A DNA stretch of 29,530 nucleotides from a virus. Made by a program: the position numbers and the translations under genes. Under the pieces are notes generated by a model. That model had not been told where the DNA came from. It ran no database searches and worked only from the letters and a program-made list of their open reading frames with translations. Every line of letters begins with the position of its first letter. The stretch's first letter is position 1. The DNA lies in the IMG/VR virus record IMGVR_UViG_3300017742_000072, positions 1-29,530 of that record. One strand, given 5' to 3'. Below, one piece after another: positions 14,290 to 21,473 of the stretch.

Positions 14290-17200
14290 TTAAATTTCTC
14301 TTACATTTTGCCATTCGCCATTATTTATGCTGATCTGGGCATCAGGATCATCGACTTTTATTTCTTGATCTATTTCAATTTGATCCATTGGAATTTGACC
14401 AGTTGTCGTAAATTCGGTAGGAAGATTAGCTATCAAATCAATATCTTCATAAGGATATTTATTAATAGTACTACTAAGATCAAATCCTTCTTTAATTGTT
14501 GGTGCTTTAGTTGTAAATGTAACATTTATAGATCCATTTTCTGTTTCTACTACTACTGTTTTAGTATTTGTCTTACCAAATTCAGATCCAGCAGGTAAAC
14601 CAGAAGTATCTGTATTAAATGGCATTGTAACTGTCTTTAACTGAACTGCTTGTCCATTAGAAAAACTTCTAGTAGAAGAAAATGCTCCAGAAAAACCAAT
14701 AAAACTAACAGACTCCGAAGTTGATACCTCAGTAATCATATCTACACCACTTATAGTACCAATAACAACAGTAACTGTTGTACTAGGCTCTAAATTCAAA
14801 AAAGATGTGTTCCAAGTATTTGTTGGGGTATTATCATTTCGAGAAGAAACAGTAATATTATCAGTATCACTTCCGCCGGAGTTAGAAAGAGTTAAAAAAT
14901 ATGATCTCGTTGCCGGTGATGTGGATGGAGCATCTGATTGAGGTAAATTAGTAATATCTAAAGTGCCGAAAGCATCAACATCAAACGATTCTCCAGCATC
15001 ACTCGTTATCGTGCCAGTAATATCCCCATATCCATCACTATCCCAATTCAACTCAGTAGAATATAATGGAGTTCCTCCTAAACTATTTTGTGGATTCGGA
15101 TCAGCAAAAAATTCAGTAATTTCTGGCGGTGGTGGTATAACAGTTATTGTCACACATTGTTCATCACCAATTCCACCAAGTCCGGAAGGAATGCCACAAT
15201 ATGTTTCTGTAGGTACTGAAGCTGGTAATGGTGTTACTGTTTCATTTCCAGCACCAGCGGTACTAGTAATTGCCGGACTACCAGAAGTCCAAGTTACAGT
15301 GCCACCATCTCCAACTGTAGACCAAATTATGTTAACCGAATCAAACAAATCAATAGTTGATACTCCCTCAGCGTCTTCGACACTAGTTGATACTGTGAGA
15401 ACTGGTGGGTAATAAACAATAATAGTTATAGAAGTAGTATCTGTTCCCGAAGCATTTGTCGCTGAATATACATATTCTGTTTCTATAGTTGGAGAAAATG
15501 TTTCCGTTCCACTGACTCCAGGAATTGCACTATAATTACTTAAATCAGTAGAAACAATATCAAAACCATCTGTATTCCATCTTAAAAATAAAGACTCACC
15601 CTCAATAATAGTATTATCAGTTAAAACATTACCATTACTATCTACTATATCGAGAGTTACTACAGGAGGAGGGAGAATAACAGTAATTGGTCTATTAGCA
15701 TTGGTTGTTCCAGAAGGATTTGTTGCTGAATAAGTATATGTCGTATCATAATCTGGAGTTACCACAACATTACCTGATGTACCTGGGTTTGTAACAATAA
15801 CATTACCATTATTGTCCACAAGAGAAGTACTGGTGATATCATTACCAGTTGCAGATGCAGACCATGTTAGTTGAACTGATCCTGGTCTAGTAATAGTATC
15901 ACTAGAGGCATTTGACGTTAAAGATACTACTGGAGGTATGATTTGAACAGTAATTGTTTCAGTATCACTAGTAGTACCAGCATAATTTGTTGCCGTGTAA
16001 GTATATGGCGTTGTTACACCAGGAGTTACTGTTGTAGTGCCGGATAATCCCGGAGTAGTAACACCAGTCATACTAGTATCGGTAATATTATAACCAGAAG
16101 GGTTGGAAGAAATGGCAGACCATGTAAGATCTACAGATTGACCTTTAATTATTGTATTGTCAGCATCATTTGAAGTAAGAGATACTACTGGCAATTGAAT
16201 AACAGTAATTTCTCTATTAGCACTCGTAGTTCCGGAAGGATTCGTTGCTGAGTATGTGTATGTTGTTGTATTAGATGGAGATACTGTAGTAGTTCCAGAA
16301 TTTCCAGGACTACTAACACCAGTCATTGTAGTGTTAGTAATATCATTACCAGTAGCAGATGCTGACCATGTAAGATTTACAGGGTCTCCTATAGCAATAG
16401 TATCATCAGTAGCATTTGAAGTTAAAGATACTACTGGAGGTATGATTTGAACAGTAATTACTTGTGAAGCACTAGAAGTTCCATATGGATTTGTTGCTGA
16501 ATAAGTATAAGTTCTTGTAGTTGAGGCAGCTGGAAAATATAAACCACTACCTCCTGGACTAGCAACAGCAGTAGATACAACTCCACCAATATCTTGTACA
16601 AAACTATATCCAGTTATACCAAAACCACTACCAGAATAAGTAAGAGTTAATGACTGACCTTTAATTGGTGTATTATCACTGGTAGTTAAGGATACTGTTG
16701 GTGGTACTGGAGGAGCATATCCAGTCCAATCCATTGCTACACCATATGGACCACCATTATTAACATGTTCAATCCGTATAGTATGTTCACCAGCACTAAT
16801 AATGTCTGCTGTGGTTAAAGAAGTATTGGTGGTATAAGTGTTAAGTGAAAATTGAAATACATTGTCAATGTATACGTCAGCAGCATTATCTACAGCTGTC
16901 TTGAATATTTGTCTCCCTTCATTGTTAATATTAATTTTCCATTCAATTGATCTAGTAACGCTAGTGCCTTCAGGTTCTTGACCACCTACGTTAGTATTAG
17001 TTAAAAAAGTAGTCCAGGCATTATTTGGATCAGATCCCTGAGCTCCTACAAAATTATCAAGTTGAGGAGATCTAGTGGTCCAATTACTATCTGATGTAAC
17101 AATTTGAGCCTCATAAGAAATTGTAATAAAAGCACTATCAGAACTAGAAGTTTCAAGAGTAGAAGTACTACGATGATATGAAGTGTTATAAAATCCAGCA

Positions 17201-17844
17201 CCACCAGCACCGCCATGACCACTACCATCATTACCAGCGTTGTAGGCATATCCAGGAGCAAACGTTCCTGTAGTGCCACCAGGAAATCCCCCGCCAGCGC
17301 CTCCACCGCCGCCATTCCATGCAGCACCAGAATTCTGTCCAGCAGCACCATTAGATCCGCCACTAGTGTTAATATCAGAAGATGTTAGTCCAGGAGCATC
17401 AGTAGCACCACTATAACAAATACACGCTCCGCCGCCACCACCGCCAGCACCAGCTAATACAGTATTACCAATACGAATAGCAGTAGCTCCGCCACCGCCG
17501 CCACCGCCGCCAGCATTCCATCCACTTTCACTATCGTAGGAACCATTATTACCACCACGTCCACCATTCCAATATCCACCACCACCATTTCCACCAGTAT
17601 CTCTATTTCCGCCAACACCAGATCCATTGTTACCCATCTTTAAGGTGAGTGTTGAACCTGCAACTCCAATTAAAGATCCAGATATTTTTTGTCCTCTAGC
17701 ACCGGCACCACCAGAAGATCGGTTAACACGAGTATTACATGGACCACCAGCGGCACCTTTACCGCCATGAATAATATATGTAACATTAGCAGCATCCGAA
17801 GGGATAGCATATGAAGTGTTAGATGTAAATGTTTGAGATGGCAT
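14290..17844 (-). CDS. Multidomain adhesin: glycine-rich head, Ig-like repeats, shared C-terminal module
   Basis: The 1,184-residue product is strongly modular. Residues 1-245 form a glycine-rich domain (GGGGGGGGATAIRIGN, AGAGGGGGG) of the kind found in phage receptor-binding tips. Residues about 250-376 form a beta domain with a PA14-like feel (ADVYIDNVFQFSL, EHTIRIEH). Residues about 381-1000 hold some seven Ig-like repeats of 80-95 residues, recognisable by PPVVSLTSN, LTWSA and TTYTYSATNPSGT. Residues 1001-1184 are the module shared with the next two upstream genes, with the signature NKYPYEDIDLI. The start codon forms TAATG with the upstream stop, with AGGAG 6 bases before it. No signal peptide or transmembrane segment is present. 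It most likely decorates the tail or baseplate and binds host surface glycans or proteins; that role is inferred. Confidence 0.75.
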   Translation of the reverse strand: MPSQTFTSNTSYAIPSDAANVTYIIHGGKGAAGGPCNTRVNRSSGGAGARGQKISGSLIGVAGSTLTLKMGNNGSGVGGNRDTGGNGGGGYWNGGRGGNNGSYDSESGWNAGGGGGGGGATAIRIGNTVLAGAGGGGGGACICYSGATDAPGLTSSDINTSGGSNGAAGQNSGAAWNGGGGGAGGGFPGGTTGTFAPGYAYNAGNDGSGHGGAGGAGFYNTSYHRSTSTLETSSSDSAFITISYEAQIVTSDSNWTTRSPQLDNFVGAQGSDPNNAWTTFLTNTNVGGQEPEGTSVTRSIEWKININNEGRQIFKTAVDNAADVYIDNVFQFSLNTYTTNTSLTTADIISAGEHTIRIEHVNNGGPYGVAMDWTGYAPPVPPTVSLTTSDNTPIKGQSLTLTYSGSGFGITGYSFVQDIGGVVSTAVASPGGSGLYFPAASTTRTYTYSATNPYGTSSASQVITVQIIPPVVSLTSNATDDTIAIGDPVNLTWSASATGNDITNTTMTGVSSPGNSGTTTVSPSNTTTYTYSATNPSGTTSANREITVIQLPVVSLTSNDADNTIIKGQSVDLTWSAISSNPSGYNITDTSMTGVTTPGLSGTTTVTPGVTTPYTYTATNYAGTTSDTETITVQIIPPVVSLTSNASSDTITRPGSVQLTWSASATGNDITSTSLVDNNGNVIVTNPGTSGNVVVTPDYDTTYTYSATNPSGTTNANRPITVILPPPVVTLDIVDSNGNVLTDNTIIEGESLFLRWNTDGFDIVSTDLSNYSAIPGVSGTETFSPTIETEYVYSATNASGTDTTSITIIVYYPPVLTVSTSVEDAEGVSTIDLFDSVNIIWSTVGDGGTVTWTSGSPAITSTAGAGNETVTPLPASVPTETYCGIPSGLGGIGDEQCVTITVIPPPPEITEFFADPNPQNSLGGTPLYSTELNWDSDGYGDITGTITSDAGESFDVDAFGTLDITNLPQSDAPSTSPATRSYFLTLSNSGGSDTDNITVSSRNDNTPTNTWNTSFLNLEPSTTVTVVIGTISGVDMITEVSTSESVSFIGFSGAFSSTRSFSNGQAVQLKTVTMPFNTDTSGLPAGSEFGKTNTKTVVVETENGSINVTFTTKAPTIKEGFDLSSTINKYPYEDIDLIANLPTEFTTTGQIPMDQIEIDQEIKVDDPDAQISINNGEWQNVREI
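14293..14844 (-). repeat. Shared C-terminal module, copy 1 (1,184-aa protein)
   Basis: This encodes residues 1001-1184. Landmarks common to the three copies are NDNTPTN, WNTSFLNLEPST, the PFNTD segment, KAPTI, NKYPYEDIDLI and a terminal GEWQNVREI. The sister copies are at 17847-18392 and 19387-19920. Confidence 0.8.
15917..15955 (-). repeat. 39-bp exact direct repeat, copy A
   Basis: This 39-base stretch is identical to 16421-16459. It encodes the linker ITVQIIPPVVSLT between Ig-like units. The copies are 504 bases (168 codons) apart, equal to two Ig units. Confidence 0.85.
16421..16459 (-). repeat. 39-bp exact direct repeat, copy B
   Basis: This is the partner of 15917-15955. Identity at all bases, including synonymous positions, indicates a recent duplication or gene conversion within the Ig array, since flanking unit sequences have diverged. 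Confidence 0.85.
17124..17775 (-). repeat. Glycine-codon-rich tract in the 1,184-aa adhesin gene
   Basis: This CC-n rich stretch on the plus strand encodes the poly-glycine head (about residues 24-240). The densest islands are at 17280-17320, 17425-17455 and 17485-17515. Confidence 0.75.
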
Positions 17845-19382
17845 TATATACTCCTAGCGTTTTGCCAACCACCACCATTAATACTCACCTGAGCGCCTGG
17901 TTTGTCAACTTTTATTTCCATATCAATCTCAATATCATTAGCATTAACTTGAGCCGACGTAAGGAATTCGGTCGGAGTGTTTGTTACAAAATCAATATCT
18001 TCATAAGGATATTTATTGATATTATTAGCATAGTCAAAATCCTCGTTAATTCTAGGCGCTCTAGTTCCTACTGTTACATTAAATGATCCACTAGGAGTGG
18101 TCACAGTAATTGTCTTAATATTCTCTTTCCCGTAAATCCCGGTTTCTCCAGAAATATCGGTATTAAATGGTAATGTAGTAGTTCTTAATTGTATTGTATC
18201 GCCATTATTAAAAAGTTTAGTCCCAGCAAAAGATCCTGAATTACCAATAAAGTTACCAGACCCAGACGTTGATATCGAAGTGGGCATATCAACACCACTA
18301 AGTGTTCCTAATCCAAGCGTAACTAAATTAGATGGATCTAAATTAGTGAATGAAGTTGTCCAAGAATTACTAGGTGTATTATCATTACGAGCATTGACAG
18401 TTTTTGTCTGAGTGACAGTACCACCATCATTAGATGCTGATACAGTGTAAGATCTAGATGATGGACTTGTGCCATTAGCATTTGATTGTGGTAAATTTGT
18501 TATATTTACAGGCGAACTACTCCACGATTCCCCAGCAGAACTAGTAAGAGTTGAACTACTAGCAAAAGAAGTAGTCCAAGATATAGATGTAGTATACTTT
18601 GGAGTGCCACCACTACTATTTTGTGGATTTGGACTAATATTAAAAGTATTAATTTGAGGAGCTGCTTCTGACCAACTAACACTAACACTACCATCACTCG
18701 CTGTTTGACCAGGCGAATAAGATATGGCAGTAATTAAACTACTTTTATAACTAGATCCCCCAGCGGCACCGCCGCCGCCACCATTCGAGTTATCTTGTCC
18801 GGGACCACCACCGCCACCACCATTATCTCCGCCGCCGCCACCGCCGCCACCGCCACCATCGGTTCCACCAGGATCTCCTCCAGTACCTCCATTACTAGGA
18901 GTGACTGAACCTACACTAGCAGCATTTAGTGATTGATTTCCTGCACTACCGCCATTTTTGTTGTCAGAAGCACCGCCGCCGCCGCCAGATCCAGCCATAC
19001 AAATAGCATTGACGCCATTAATCCGAAGACCTGAGGCACCTCCACCACCTCCACCACCTCCAGAGTAAGGAGGATCTCCGGCATTACCACCACTTCCACC
19101 ACTAGCCATACCACTTCCGCCGCCGCCACCAGCAGCATTTGGTTGACTATCTACACCATTTCCCCCATTATTGCCAACAAAAATTGTGAGTGTTCTAGCA
19201 ACATAATTTTGATCAATACGAAAACCTTGTGTTGTAGTAGTTCCTCCTTGACCACCTTGGGCATCTGCATCAGTTCCTCCTCTGCCGCCTCTTGCACCAC
19301 GAGCTTGAACAGTAATATTGTAAGCATTGTTAGGAATACTAAGAGTATATGTGCCAGGACTGTTGTAACTAGATGTAGGCAT
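17844..19382 (-). CDS. Adhesin with glycine-rich head and shared C-terminal module
   Basis: This 512-residue protein starts MPTSSYNSPGTYTLSIPNNA. The N-terminal strands (YNITVQARGARGG) lead into a glycine-rich domain at about residues 28-212 containing runs of eight or nine glycines. A single beta-sandwich unit (about 240-330, including NISPNPQNSSGGTP) is nearly the same as the seventh unit of the 1,184-aa protein (FADPNPQNSLGGTP). The last roughly 180 residues are the shared module (NKYPYEDIDFV). It looks like a short version of the 1,184-aa neighbour lacking the Ig array. AGGAG lies 8 bases before the ATG, and the gene starts 1 base after the upstream stop. It is probably a surface-exposed tail adhesin; receptor unknown. 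Confidence 0.75.
   Translation of the reverse strand: MPTSSYNSPGTYTLSIPNNAYNITVQARGARGGRGGTDADAQGGQGGTTTTQGFRIDQNYVARTLTIFVGNNGGNGVDSQPNAAGGGGGSGMASGGSGGNAGDPPYSGGGGGGGGASGLRINGVNAICMAGSGGGGGASDNKNGGSAGNQSLNAASVGSVTPSNGGTGGDPGGTDGGGGGGGGGGDNGGGGGGPGQDNSNGGGGGAAGGSSYKSSLITAISYSPGQTASDGSVSVSWSEAAPQINTFNISPNPQNSSGGTPKYTTSISWTTSFASSSTLTSSAGESWSSSPVNITNLPQSNANGTSPSSRSYTVSASNDGGTVTQTKTVNARNDNTPSNSWTTSFTNLDPSNLVTLGLGTLSGVDMPTSISTSGSGNFIGNSGSFAGTKLFNNGDTIQLRTTTLPFNTDISGETGIYGKENIKTITVTTPSGSFNVTVGTRAPRINEDFDYANNINKYPYEDIDFVTNTPTEFLTSAQVNANDIEIDMEIKVDKPGAQVSINGGGWQNARSI
17847..18392 (-). repeat. Shared C-terminal module, copy 2 (512-aa protein)
   Basis: Landmarks are RNDNTPSN, WTTSFTNLDPSN, GSGNFIGNSGSFAGTKLF, LPFNTDIS, NKYPYEDIDFV and GGGWQNARS. 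It corresponds to 14293-14844 and 19387-19920. Confidence 0.8.
18747..19301 (-). repeat. Glycine-codon-rich tract in the 512-aa adhesin gene
   Basis: The plus strand shows dense CCG/CCA triplets, the longest at 18826-18858. They encode the poly-glycine head. This is the most CCG-dense stretch in the window and the one most likely to slip in replication. Confidence 0.78.
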
Positions 19383-19383
19383 A

Positions 19384-20571
19384 TCAGGTACTCCTCACAT
19401 CGACCCATCCGGTGCCGTTAATATTAATTTGAGTATTACCATCACTTGCTTTAAATTCAACAGGAATGTCGATATCATTCATCTCCAATTGAGCAGTCGT
19501 GATATTTTCAGTAGGAGTATTTGATATCAAGTCAATATCTTCATATGGATACTTGTTAATATTATCAGGATAATCAAAAATTTCTTCAATTATAGGAGCT
19601 TTTGTTGTTATAGTTACTATTATATCATAATTAGGAAAACTTATCGTTACTGTTTTACTATTTGTTGCTCCAGATGTTCCAGAAGTATCTAGATTAAATG
19701 GCAATGTAGTAGTCCTTAATTCAAGTGTTTCTCCGTTATTAAAACTTTTAGTTCCGCTAAAAGATCCACCGTTACCAACAAAATTACCACTACCAGCAGC
19801 AGAAACGGTAGAAGGGGCATCGATACACGCCATTGTACCCAAGTTGAGAGTAACTAGAGTAGATGGTTCTAAATTTATGAATGAAGTTGTCCAACTATTT
19901 GTAGGTTTATCATCATTATAAATGTTAGTGCTTTTTGTTTCGGATATGGTACAACCATTAGGACTTGTTGTTGTCATCGTCCATGTTCTAGATACCGGAG
20001 ATCCACTTCCACCACAAGGATTTGAATTACCTCCACATATAGTGGCACTACCACCTGAAGCTGAAGAATTGGTTCCAGGACCTGTTTTACTATACGTAGT
20101 TCCTCCTGGTCCAGATCCAGACCAATTTGTAGATACACAATTAGTTCCAATAACCTCGGTCGGAGCAGACATACTAGCAGTTACTGTTTCAGAAAAACTA
20201 TTATTGGAGACAACAGTAATTTCAAATTCAGCATTGGCATCATTACCATCATTATCGAGCATTTGAATTTTTGAATTACTGACTGATTTAAAATCATTCA
20301 ATAATCCACCAAAAGACAATCCATATGTTCCGGGCCCGACATTATTTAAAGTCTTAGTAACAGATCCATCTTCACCAGGAGAGTTCCACGTTTGTCCTAA
20401 TAAGCCAATAGTATCAATAGCATCACCATAGTCATCTGGGTTATCTCTCCACCCTAATTTTAGGGTTACATTGGCATTTCCCGTACCACTAACCACAAGG
20501 TTAGCTGATGATCCACTACCGCTAAACTCGGCGCTGATACTAGAAGATTGATTACACGTTTTGGAAGCCAT
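19384..20571 (-). CDS. Virion protein with beta-rich head and shared C-terminal module
   Basis: This 395-residue protein is the third member of the family. Residues 1-125 form a beta domain unlike the glycine-rich heads (LVVSGTGNANVTLKLGW, then an aspartate-rich LDNDGNDANAEFEI). Residues about 130-217 form an Ig-like unit with several cysteines (C145, C179, C186, C207), and residues 218-395 are the shared module (NINKYPYEDIDLI). The start is 1 base after the stop of the collar protein (TGA-T-ATG), with no strong Shine-Dalgarno. The head may bind calcium through the acidic loop, or serve as the connector between the tail and the other adhesins; both are guesses. Confidence 0.7.
   Translation of the reverse strand: MASKTCNQSSSISAEFSGSGSSANLVVSGTGNANVTLKLGWRDNPDDYGDAIDTIGLLGQTWNSPGEDGSVTKTLNNVGPGTYGLSFGGLLNDFKSVSNSKIQMLDNDGNDANAEFEITVVSNNSFSETVTASMSAPTEVIGTNCVSTNWSGSGPGGTTYSKTGPGTNSSASGGSATICGGNSNPCGGSGSPVSRTWTMTTTSPNGCTISETKSTNIYNDDKPTNSWTTSFINLEPSTLVTLNLGTMACIDAPSTVSAAGSGNFVGNGGSFSGTKSFNNGETLELRTTTLPFNLDTSGTSGATNSKTVTISFPNYDIIVTITTKAPIIEEIFDYPDNINKYPYEDIDLISNTPTENITTAQLEMNDIDIPVEFKASDGNTQININGTGWVDVRST
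19387..19920 (-). repeat. Shared C-terminal module, copy 3 (395-aa protein)
   Basis: Landmarks are NDDKPTN, WTTSFINLEPST, GSGNFVGNGGSFSGTKSF, LPFNLDTS, NKYPYEDIDLI and a terminal GTGWVDVRST. Similarity to copy 2 is particularly clear in the central glycine/phenylalanine segment. Confidence 0.8.
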
Positions 20572-20572
20572 A

Positions 20573-21472
20573 TCAGATCTTGATTATGTATTCTACTAAA
20601 ATATATGGAGGTGTAGCCTCATCAAGTTTTTTAATATTATTTGTAGTTAAATTTACTGTTGATTCTAAACCAAAAGCAGGAATATTTGTATTAACAAAAG
20701 TATATTTTAAGTCATTATTAGCAGCAACTTCTGTTGAAGATGGAAAATCAATAAGGTGAGCATGAGAAACAATAGCACTAGCTCCTGTTGGTGATTGAAT
20801 AGTAATTAGTTCGTTAGATCCTTCATTTTGTCCATCATTACCACCTTGAGAAGCTCCAGTGCTAGCTCCCACAAAAATAGAGTCAGACCAATTTCCTAGA
20901 TAATTAAAAATACCAACACCAGAATCATGACCATGAGATTGGAAATTTAGATCTGATAAAAAAGCATTTAAAGTTCTGCCTGTTGTTGTCGTTGTTCCAA
21001 AAGAAGGATTTCCAATAAATTCTATGTTTCCGGGTGAGATAATTTCAAATTCTCCTGAATATGTAATTTTTGTAGTTGTACCAATAAGAGATACTACATC
21101 AACTTCAGCACCAACTCTATAAGGTTTGGTGGAGTCTTCATTCGTAACTCGGTCATTTAAGTAAGCACCTGAAGCATTGCCACCTTGAATATATTTAGAT
21201 CCAATATCAGGTAATACAAATTGATTATTAGTTACTTCTTGTTCTGCTTTTTTAAATTTAGAATTATTACCTACTCCCAACACTTGAGCAAGAATTGGAA
21301 ATTCAACAGCAGATCTAATAGAACCATCACATCTCAAATATCCAGCAGGAAGTTTATTCCCCCAGTCTCCTTGATCAGGAACATTAACATCAGGCAACTT
21401 AATTGGATAAGGTAAGATGGTTCCTGTTACTCCACCGTACCTCGCTCTTTCGTTAGTGTAATATACGGGCAT
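20573..21472 (-). CDS. Tail-collar fibre protein with paired His-x-His motifs (299 aa)
   Basis: This 299-residue protein has a phage tail-collar domain near its N-terminus: LPAGYLRCDG at residues 41-50, then FPILAQVLG at 58-66 and FVLPDIGSKYIQGG at 85-98. This is the usual collar order of a W/Y-L-x-C-D-G strand, a helix and an LPD turn. Two His-x-His motifs follow (H180/H182 and H237/H239). In T4 gp12 such motifs bind a metal ion along the trimer axis. The C-terminus PPYILVEYIIKI resembles other collar proteins. The fibre probably trimerises and binds the host surface. It lies between another collar protein and the module-bearing adhesins. Confidence 0.78.
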   Translation of the reverse strand: MPVYYTNERARYGGVTGTILPYPIKLPDVNVPDQGDWGNKLPAGYLRCDGSIRSAVEFPILAQVLGVGNNSKFKKAEQEVTNNQFVLPDIGSKYIQGGNASGAYLNDRVTNEDSTKPYRVGAEVDVVSLIGTTTKITYSGEFEIISPGNIEFIGNPSFGTTTTTGRTLNAFLSDLNFQSHGHDSGVGIFNYLGNWSDSIFVGASTGASQGGNDGQNEGSNELITIQSPTGASAIVSHAHLIDFPSSTEVAANNDLKYTFVNTNIPAFGLESTVNLTTNNIKKLDEATPPYILVEYIIKI

Positions 21473-21473
21473 T

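Larger units (their letters stand above)
14845..16704 (-). repeat. Tandem Ig-like repeat array
   Basis: About seven Ig-like units are encoded in tandem. Units two and four (from the N-terminus) share LTWSASATGNDIT and TYTYSATNPSGTT. Units one and three share the linker ITVQIIPPVVSLTSNA. The array thus looks like duplicated pairs, followed by three more diverged units toward the C-terminus. Confidence 0.75.

Noticed and set aside
14322-14329. CATAAATA on the minus strand, resembling the T4/cyanophage late promoter motif.
   Set aside because: It lies in coding sequence encoding the conserved SINN segment at the end of an adhesin, and AT-rich DNA produces such octamers by chance. A weak promoter cannot be excluded, but I do not list it.
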